Assembly: GCA_036785325.1 (NCBI GenBank) | Contig: JAXIVH010000006.1 | Location: forward strand, 5,123,425-5,187,424 | DNA length: 64,000 nucleotides | DNA from: Urophycis tenuis | Taxonomy: Eukaryota > Chordata > Actinopteri > Gadiformes > Phycidae | Direction: 5' to 3' | Shown here: positions 53,542 to 64,000 of the stretch, piece after piece | Position numbering within the stretch: the stretch's first letter is position 1 | Layout of the letters: each line of letters starts with the position of its first letter | Made by a program: the position numbers and the translations under genes | The notes under the pieces: model-generated | Seen by the model: the letters and a program-made list of their open reading frames with translations, nothing else | Told to the model about the DNA's origin: nothing | Databases searched by the model: none

Positions 53542-53656
53542 TGTCTGCCGCGGAGCTGGTGAGAGTGTGCTGCGAGACGGGGGAGAAATGGCCACGGCTA
53601 ATGGTCACTGCAGCGACATGGAACTCCCCGGAGAGGACAGGCACTCCCATCTGTCG
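53542..53656 (+). CDS. fbln2: fbln2 exon (anaphylatoxin-like domain, first part) with two apparent compensating indels
   Basis: Spliced from 45342, the entry frame gives SAAELVRVCCETG and the exit frame ends TGTPICR at donor GTAAGG. These match human DLIETCCAAG and NVCRTAQ. Between them the conserved fibulin sequence lies in the next frame: EMATANGHCSDMELP (human FBLN1 RMATHQKDCSLP). This implies one base lost in the G run at 53578-53583 and one base gained near the C run at 53625-53629 or 53645-53649. Exon length keeps the overall phase. Confidence 0.72.
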
Positions 53657-54105
53657 GTAAGGGTAGCCGCAGAACATCCATCACGGTGCACAGCGCCGTA
53701 CACTGCGCCTCGTTTTGGGATTTACAAAAAAAAAAAAAAAAAAAAACGTTTGTAGTAATGCTCGCGCCTGGGTCTACAGTAGACTCATATCTAGGCGCAT
53801 ATCTAGTTTCAGTATCAAGTCAATATTGGCTTGGAGTTACGTCATGACAGCCTCATACTGTAATCCCTAAAACCCCCCCAATTGTCCGAGTGATCCTCAC
53901 TGCTGTGACTGGGAAACAGTTCAGCTCGTAGGCCTTCGACTGGCGGACTCCCAACCGCGTTTTTCCCTTTCAACTTCAGAACAGAGATCCAAACACATTC
54001 CGAGGCGTAAATGATTCATCTTTGGACTTCCGACAGCATGAGAGCGAATGTGTGTGTGTGTTGTTCTTGATGGGCTCACCGCTGCGTGTGCTTGGGCCCC
54101 TTCAG

Positions 54106-54228
54106 GACGGCCCAGGACCAGTGCTGCTCGGGGGCCCTGGGGCAGCAGCGGTGCCTGGCGGCGTCACCGCGGCGACCAGCGGAGCCCCGTGTGAGACCGG
54201 AGACGTCTGCGGCGGGGACGTCTACACG
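54106..54228 (+). CDS. fbln2: fbln2 exon (anaphylatoxin-like domain, second part) with an apparent one-base deletion
   Basis: Acceptor CCCCTTCAG, donor GTCAGT. The entry frame codes RTAQDQCCSGALGQQRCLA (human RTAQRHCCVSYLQEKSCMA). The conserved continuation GVTAATSGAPCETGDVCGG and DVYT is in the next frame (human GVLGAKEGETCGAEDNDSC). One G appears missing near 54153-54157. Without correction the entry frame continues into unrelated Arg/Pro-rich sequence. Confidence 0.7.
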
Positions 54229-54259
54229 GTCAGTGTCACGGGGCGCGGCGGGGCCCACG

Positions 54260-54870
54260 GGCCAGGGGGGGCGCACCTGGGGGGGGGGGCATCCGGGGAC
54301 GTGCACATAGGGACGTGCACCTGGGGGGGTGGGGTGGTGGTGGGGGGGTGCATCCGGGGACGTGCACATAGGAACGTGCACCTGGGGGGGTGGGGGTGGT
54401 GGTGGGGGTGCACCCAGGGACGTGAACCAGGGGATGTGTACCAGGGGACGTGAACAAAGGGATGTATACCCAGGGACGTGCACCAGGGGATGTGTACTCA
54501 TGGTTGTGCACAAGGGGGACGTGAACCAGGGATGTGTACCCAGGGATGTGCACCAGGGGACGTGAACCAGGGGATGTGTAACACAGTGACGTGCACCAGT
54601 GATGTCAACCAGGGGATGTGTACTCAGCGATGTGCACAAGGGGGGGTGGGGTGGTGGTGGGGGCACACCCAGGGACATGAACCAGGGGATGTGCACCCAG
54701 GGATGTGCACCAGGGGACGTGAACAAAGGGATATTTACCCAGGGACGTGCAACAGGGGATGTGAACCAGGGGATGTGTACCCAGGGGATGTGCACCAGGG
54801 GACGTGCACATGGGGACGTACACCTGGAGACGTGCACCCGGAACGTGCAGCCAGGGGGGGTGCACAGGGG
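54260..54870. repeat. Degenerate minisatellite based on GGGAYGTGNACCAG/CCCA, about 17-18 bp
   Basis: Many units such as GGGGACGTGCACCAGG and GGGATGTGTACCCA follow the last visible fbln2 exon, starting with longer blocks that carry G runs. All frames through it are spurious. Confidence 0.93.
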
Positions 54871-55752
54871 GAGGGGGGTCAATGTCTGGAAAAATGAAAT
54901 AGAAGTGTGCTTTAATATGTGCTCAGAGTGAGTAGGCCTGCTTTTTTTGACACAGTGGTATGGATTGAGATTTGAGATATTAGAATTGATTGAGCAGTAA
55001 TCCGTGAGTTTGGCTCAATTCGTAGTTCAGGTCATCCCAACCAGTCCGACCCCTTACTTACCTGGACGTCGGGCCATCGACAAGCTGTCAAAACAGCAGT
55101 GTTTGATGTATTATTTGTGAGTGAAAAACGAGTTAAAAGCTCCTATTGGTTCAAAGCAGTACCTTTCTCTATTGGCTGCCGTTTCAATCCTATGGTTAAA
55201 TGAACAGGAAAAAGACAACATTTCAGTTATGAAGAAATACATGTTGTATATTGGAGTACTAATGTGAAGAATGTACCAAACCCAGCTTTAGATTACTTCA
55301 ATAATTGATTATATAAATAATTTATTTGAATACTCTAAAGAAAAAAGAATGAAATCAAGTGAAGTGCATCAATTATCCAGCGCCATTGTAACATATAACA
55401 CCTAACACTTAATAATTAACAACAATTTCTGTATTTCGCCGCAAGCTATGGGTTCACTAACAGCCAATTTAATGGTGTGTTTTGCCATCCCACTTTTCAT
55501 CTCACAATTACACTACACCTGTGGACTTCAGCTGAGGTAACTGCTACTCAACTCAAGTTATAAAAAGTATAAATTGAACACGAACGTTCGCCAGCCGAAT
55601 GCTACTCGTCAACGATACGCCTTGTGTGGGGAAGGAGCTGAAGGCACTGAGCAGACTCACGCAGGCAGAGTCTAGAGTCAGAGTCAAATAGAGGGCTCAT
55701 TATGTGGGAACTGGAGACGACCGGGTGAACTCCGCCTCCACTTAGCGGCAGC

Positions 55753-55796
<44 letters not shown>

Positions 55797-56429
55797 CGCC
55801 GTGACCGCGCAGCAATCACCCAGGTCGGCAGGCCCCCAGGCAACACTCAAGATAGCATAATTAGATATAGAAAATGATAACATAGAACCTGCTGCAAAAG
55901 GGGCCCTTTTAATTCATCAGGCTGAAGGGCAGGGGGGGGGGGGGGGGTCTTGAGCCCCTGTTAACGTCAACGTCCGCCCCCCCCACCCTGCGTACGCCCG
56001 TTAGCTGTTAGCCCGACAGCGGGGTTTGCGAGGCGAAGCGAGCGCGTACCGAACAACCCCGACTGGAGAGAGAAGAGTTGCTCTCCACTTCGTGAAGCGC
56101 AAATTCAGTCTTCGAGTGAGCTCTTCATTATTCCATTAGTCATGCTGATTGAAAACAATTTTATGAAATAAAAAAAGTACAGTTCCCAAACAATTAGCCG
56201 TCAGACGAGCGCCGCGGTTCTGTGGAGCGCGGGTCTTGCGTCAGCGGTGCCCCCGCGTCTCCTCTGATCAAATTATCCGATTAAATCCGAGCAGAGGCGC
56301 TCGGAGCCAAGTGCGGACCAAGGTTCCCTCTCCCTTTTGGAGTTTTGCTTCAATAATAGACAACAGATGTGTTTGAAGTGTGCGCCACAAAAGTGTCAAC
56401 GCTGATGGGTGTGTGTGTGTGTGTGTGTG
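54871..56429. other. fbln2 intron or downstream DNA up to the second gap
   Basis: AT-rich, then GC-richer near the gap. It contains a GA tract (55759-55795) and a G run (55931-55947) and ends in a GT tract at the gap edge. The next expected fbln2 exon (CC-x-CC and EGF-like modules) is not found. Confidence 0.5.
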
Positions 56430-56629
56430 NNNNNNNNNNNNNNNNNNNNNNNNNNNNNNNNNNNNNNNNNNNNNNNNNNNNNNNNNNNNNNNNNNNNNNN
56501 NNNNNNNNNNNNNNNNNNNNNNNNNNNNNNNNNNNNNNNNNNNNNNNNNNNNNNNNNNNNNNNNNNNNNNNNNNNNNNNNNNNNNNNNNNNNNNNNNNNN
56601 NNNNNNNNNNNNNNNNNNNNNNNNNNNNN
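56430..56629. other. Assembly gap (200 N)
   Basis: A placeholder of exactly 200 N. The left edge stops in a (GT)n tract (56409-56429). The sequence either side cannot be assumed contiguous. Confidence 0.97.
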
Positions 56630-57757
56630 AGGGAGAACGGGTGACCACCGAGTGCGTGGGTCAGACAGCGTTCGTATTGATACATGACCTCATGCTCTGC
56701 TTTTTAGCCCGGCTCCCCTGCCTAATCCGGCCCCATCGTCTTCATTAAAGGATTTACGCTCAGAGTCAGGACTAGTATGTGAGGCTTTGGTAAGGTTCTT
56801 CTCCTCTACCTTTGACTTGATCCACCATCAGCTTGTTCCTCTTTACTGGCTCGAAAAAGGAAAAACTCCATTGTACAGTGAATTTTGCAGAGGCCTAAAC
56901 AGCAATGATAGTAAGTTAAGCTCCAGATAATAGACGCAATATACTAATTTTACCTTCTTCAGTACATGACTGTATCCATCAATTGCTTGTGGTCAGGCCA
57001 ACATTCCATGGTTACTAAAAACATCAGTGGGCCCTGAGAGCAAAGTTGATTTTTTTCTTAACAACTTCCCGTGCCGTTGGTTTCAATCAGTGGGTTCCAC
57101 TGGGGCTGCGCAGGATATGGCAAAAATATTTATACATGTGATTATTTTGACAGATATTACCGTTGTGATTAGATTTACGATTAGCGAGGATAAAACATTT
57201 TCACAATTTACAAATTCCCAATTCACTTTTTCTTTTCTTTGCTGAAAACTTTTGTTGGTGTCTGGGTCTGTACCAAAGAACATGTTTGTTTGACATTTTG
57301 ACAAGATTTGTAGGCCCAAGGCATATCTGCAGCACTACAGTACTTTTGTCACACATTAACCTTTATCAAAAAGTGGCAGCTTGTGTGATTGTGGATTTTG
57401 CACTTGGCCATGTTGTGATTTGGATAGTATTTCGATAAAATTGCCCAGGGCAAGTTTCCACTGCTTTTGGCAAGTTAATATTATAAATCTACAGGGTGCA
57501 TACATATCCAGTGCAAAGCCACATAAGCCTAACTGCTTAAGACAAGCTCTGCCTGACCCCTATTACACCGGCCACCTCGCCTGAATGAAGTATTTGACTG
57601 AATTGTTTCACTAGCCCGATTCCCTCCATTTCAGTTTTGCTCATTATCATCGCTTGAACCATTTTTTTTTTCCTACTGGTGTGTCGTTGATGAGGGTGAA
57701 GGACGAAAGTCTGTTTTGTAATCATAAAGCATTAGCAGTGGCCTCTTTTACCTAAAA
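56630..57757. other. Gene-free DNA to the right of the second gap
   Basis: AT-rich sequence in which I recognise no exon, repeat family or regulatory element. Confidence 0.5.
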
Positions 57758-58045
57758 CTAAGTGAAATAATGAATCTTGAATTGCTTTGCAGTAGCACGA
57801 GGTATTCTGGGGTCAAGTGGCACATAGAAGGAAGCATCCGGTTCTGCTGGTTCTAGGTGGTTCCTTATACTAGCTTGACCCAGGGATACATTGCTGAAAC
57901 CAAAGTCAAGCCTCTCCCCCATATTGCTCCATGAAGGGTCATTATAAATCCTTACATAATCCTGACCGATGCCTACCCTTAGCCCGGGGAGAGCCCCGGG
58001 CGCGAGCTGGCCAAAAGGTCTCGCAGCTAGCAGCAGAGTAGGCTG
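57758..58045 (-). other. Unassigned 95-codon open frame, possibly an exon or transposon fragment
   Basis: On the minus strand an uninterrupted frame runs from after the TAG at 58048-58046 to the TAG at 57760-57758. It includes RVGIGQDYVRIYNDPSWSNM, GERLDFGFSNVSLGQASIRN and VPLDPRIPRATAKQF. The residues look protein-like and not low-complexity, unlike neighbouring frames. The first Met is late (57922). I do not recognise the family. It could be a terminal exon, a decayed mobile-element gene or chance. Confidence 0.25.
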
Positions 58046-60331
<2,286 letters not shown>

Positions 60332-60657
60332 GCTGACATGACCCAATGGTGGACGAAGAAAGGGAGTTTCCCACTGCATTATGATTCCTAACCATGGTGT
60401 TTCTTCATCACCAAAGAGCTGCAGCTGGGCTAATTATCAACACACAACCATAGGTGACACTTTCTCATGAGCTCCTGGCGGTAGGTTTGTGGTCGTGTGT
60501 GAAGCTCCAGGGTCAGGCTTCGGTAAATCAGACCATGGTGTCTGTCCACTCAGGTCCTCTTGACTGAGTAGCTGAAGAAAAGCACTACCGATCATGGTTT
60601 CTTTTCATTGAGTCAGTGTGTCATGTGCGTGTGCGACAAAGAGAGACAGAGACAGAG

Positions 60658-60659
<2 letters not shown>

Positions 60660-60754
<95 letters not shown>
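60660..60754. repeat. (GA)n microsatellite, about 47 units
   Basis: Essentially uninterrupted GA after GACAGA units. Confidence 0.97.
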
Positions 60755-60756
<2 letters not shown>

Positions 60757-60952
60757 AGTTAAAACTAGTCCAGTTAAAATATGACAATGTTAAAGGAGAG
60801 CAGATTTTTCGAATGTGGCCAATACTATGAATTTGGTTTGGTTGCGGATATGACCAAATGGACGGTGAGGGGAAAGACGCCAATGACATCACGCGAACAT
60901 ATCGATCTATATGACAGAACTAAAAACAAACATGTTCACTCTCCATTACTAC

Positions 60953-62079
<1,127 letters not shown>

Positions 62080-62319
62080 CTCCTTAAGCTGGTCGAGCTC
62101 CTGTCGCACGGTCTCGTATTCGACCTCCAGATCATCATACTGCTGTTTGAGTTGCTGCTTCTCTTCCAGCACCGCCAGTCCGTACTCCGCAGCCTGGATC
62201 TTCTCTTTCGTGGTCTCACACAACTCCCGGGACAGACGCTCCATCTCTCCGCGCAGGCCCTCCGGGCCGGCATCCAAGAGTCGCATAGCGTCGGAGTATC
62301 GCTGTTCCTCCACGGACAT
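62080..62319 (-). CDS. bicd2: First coding exon of a Bicaudal-D dynein adaptor (bicd2-like), partial gene
   Basis: Eighty codons from ATG (62319) to a donor GTAGGT (62079), ending DQLKE in phase 0 as in vertebrate BICD genes. RLSRELCETTKEKIQAAEYG, LAVLEEKQQLKQQYDDLEVE and YETVRQELDQLKE match the first coiled coil of BICD2. AAEYG is the CC1-box (AAxxG) that binds dynein light intermediate chain. BICD proteins link dynein-dynactin to Rab6 vesicles and nuclear pore cargo. The later exons would lie at lower coordinates but are not found. bicd1 is less likely because its start differs more. Confidence 0.85.
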
Positions 62320-64000
62320 CGTACGGAGCTCTCCACTCGGCTGCTGCGCCAGCTGATCTACGTCAAGGGATGATGCGGGATGATCGAGCGATCCAACCTT
62401 GATGCTTAGATTCTCCTGTATTTGTACTGCATGATTGTTGTTCTTGCGCTTCGCGATGTCATGTAGATGTCTGATGTTAAGTTTCTCCGGTTGGAGAGGT
62501 TTCTGCTAGGTCTTAACGCAGTTCATGGTTACGCTGCCCGGTCTCCTCTCCTCTCTGCCGCTCGCCCGAGCTTGAGGAACGGTCGGTTAGTCACATTCCC
62601 CATCGGAGACAAGTTTTACAGCGTAGAAGGGACTGCTGGGAAATGTAGTTTCATAGTATCCTCCCCAAGCTGAAAGTAACATGATTTGAACTCATATCCC
62701 ATCAGCCATGGTGTATTTGCCGATGTGGAGCACGGAAGAAGCGGCTGTATTTGCATAGAAATAGAATGGGTAGAAAATGTGAACTGAATTTGAAACAAGC
62801 TGCGGTCGGCCGGGTGGCTCAGTTTCTGCCTGCTAGCTTTCGACAAATGATCTCCTGTATTAGCTTTTATTAAAAAAAAATATTTTATTCTTTTTTTAGG
62901 TTTAGGCTATATATCCATGGTTTACTTTAATTCAGTTTAATAACCGTGTATTAATAAAACGCACCGTATGGGTTTATAATTACAACGTAACCAATTTTAT
63001 ACAGTGTACGCTAGTGTTGTTCTGCCTGTGTGTGGTACGCGTACGCGAGATTACTCCTACAATATACACACTACAATACACGTGAGATTTTTTCTTTAAG
63101 ACACATTTACAATAATAGAAAAAAATGGTGTAAGATAATTGAAATACATCTATATTATAATTATTCAGTGAGCATGTCGTTTCTTTTTGTGCCTTCCATC
63201 ATGCAAATAACACACTGGCAGCATAAGCAGCATTGATACATTTTATTTCCACTGTTTCCCACCGCCATATTGCCTTCTTTCAGCAATAATTGTGAAAATT
63301 GTAAAGAGGGCGCTTGCACTATCTCTGCCACTGCATGTGCACTTATCTATTTGTATTTGTTTTTTGTTTTTTTTTTACCGTTCACGTATGAGGTGGTCCG
63401 CGAAAGGTCAATTTAGAGGTAGGCTACACCTAAAGTCAGAGGTTGGGAATCACCGGTCTAGGCTCCAGTACGGCCGCTACGTCAAAAGTATGGCAGCGTT
63501 GTAAATTCAGCTGGCTTAACGTTTACTTCCATCTGGCGGTGATCTGGGGAAAAACATTCAGCCAATACCATCGTAGGCCTATCATTAGTAGGCTATGTGG
63601 TTACAAGGCGAACACTAGCAATGAACTTTTTTCTATTTTTACGCAATTTTACTAAACATTGAATCAACATTGAGAACATATTGTATGATACTTGAGTAGC
63701 CTATGATTAATTTCATGTAGCCTATTTTAATAAGATAGAAGCTTTGAAAAAAGACCAATCGCATCAAATGACGCATCAATGACATAGCCTTCCCTAATAT
63801 TGTTTCAATGGATGCAAGTCAGAATTAATTGAATGAGATGTTTAACATCATCATCACTGAGGATGTGTCCCAGTGCATCCATGAGATGTTTCTTGCATAG
63901 TTAATGTCTGGCGTAGCCAGTTACTACTATGAATAGACTAGGTGACCAAGAACAGTTTGGTCGACTACTGGAGAGACAGTTGACAGCACGGAAAGATGGG
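62320..64000. other. Upstream region of the bicd2-like exon
   Basis: Presumed 5' UTR and promoter near 62320-62600 (moderately CpG-rich), then AT-rich DNA to the window edge. A tRNA-like GGCCGGGTGGCTCAGTT occurs at about 62806-62822 without a matching B box. No other gene seen. Confidence 0.4.

Noticed and set aside
54022..54931. Long frames on both strands after the fbln2 exons
   Set aside because: Translations of the GGGAYGTGCACC minisatellite. Only 54106-54228 carries fibulin signature.
62806..62870. tRNA or SINE head (GGCCGGGTGGCTCAGTT)
   Set aside because: No B box follows at the right distance, so it is too little to call.

Overview
The window is a stretch of a ray-finned fish (teleost) genome. 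It has vertebrate spliced genes with GT-AG introns, fish-type dispersed repeats, very dense CA/GT, GA/CT and poly-G/C tracts, and two 200-N scaffold gaps (20452-20651, 56430-56629). The microsatellite density is reminiscent of cod-like (gadiform) fish, but that is only a guess.

Layout. (1) 1425-1684, minus: first coding exon of an IQSEC (BRAG) Arf-GEF, best read as iqsec1, with a CpG-rich upstream region. (2) 7280-34134, minus: nup210 (gp210), the single-pass nuclear pore membrane glycoprotein. I resolve 35 coding exons. All junction phases agree, and the gene runs from a signal peptide at 34134 through one transmembrane helix near 8650 to a stop at 7280. About 197 internal residues, including the BIG2 Ig-like domain, are missing between exons 22 and 23, where the first gap lies. 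(3) 42386-54228, plus: 5' part of fbln2 (fibulin-2). It has a candidate noncoding first exon, one large exon with signal peptide, Cys-rich and Cys-free N-terminal domains, and two small anaphylatoxin-like exons that carry apparent one-base indels. (4) 62080-62319, minus: first coding exon of a bicd2-like dynein adaptor.

The order and strands iqsec1(-), nup210(-), fbln2(+) match human 3p25, where HDAC11 lies between NUP210 and FBLN2. No hdac11 exon is visible here. The remainder of fbln2 and the remainder of the bicd gene would both have to lie between 54.2 and 62.1 kb, where no exon of either is seen. The second gap therefore probably hides much sequence or is a wrong join.

The rest is introns and spacers with microsatellites, three two-length or degenerate minisatellites inside fbln2, two TIR-bearing MITE-like elements, a tRNA-derived SINE-like piece, a LINE-like tail and two unnamed dispersed families. 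The genes are functionally unrelated (Arf signalling, nuclear pore, extracellular matrix, dynein transport), so their proximity is synteny and not an operon. No prokaryotic features, CRISPR arrays, viruses or toxin genes were found.
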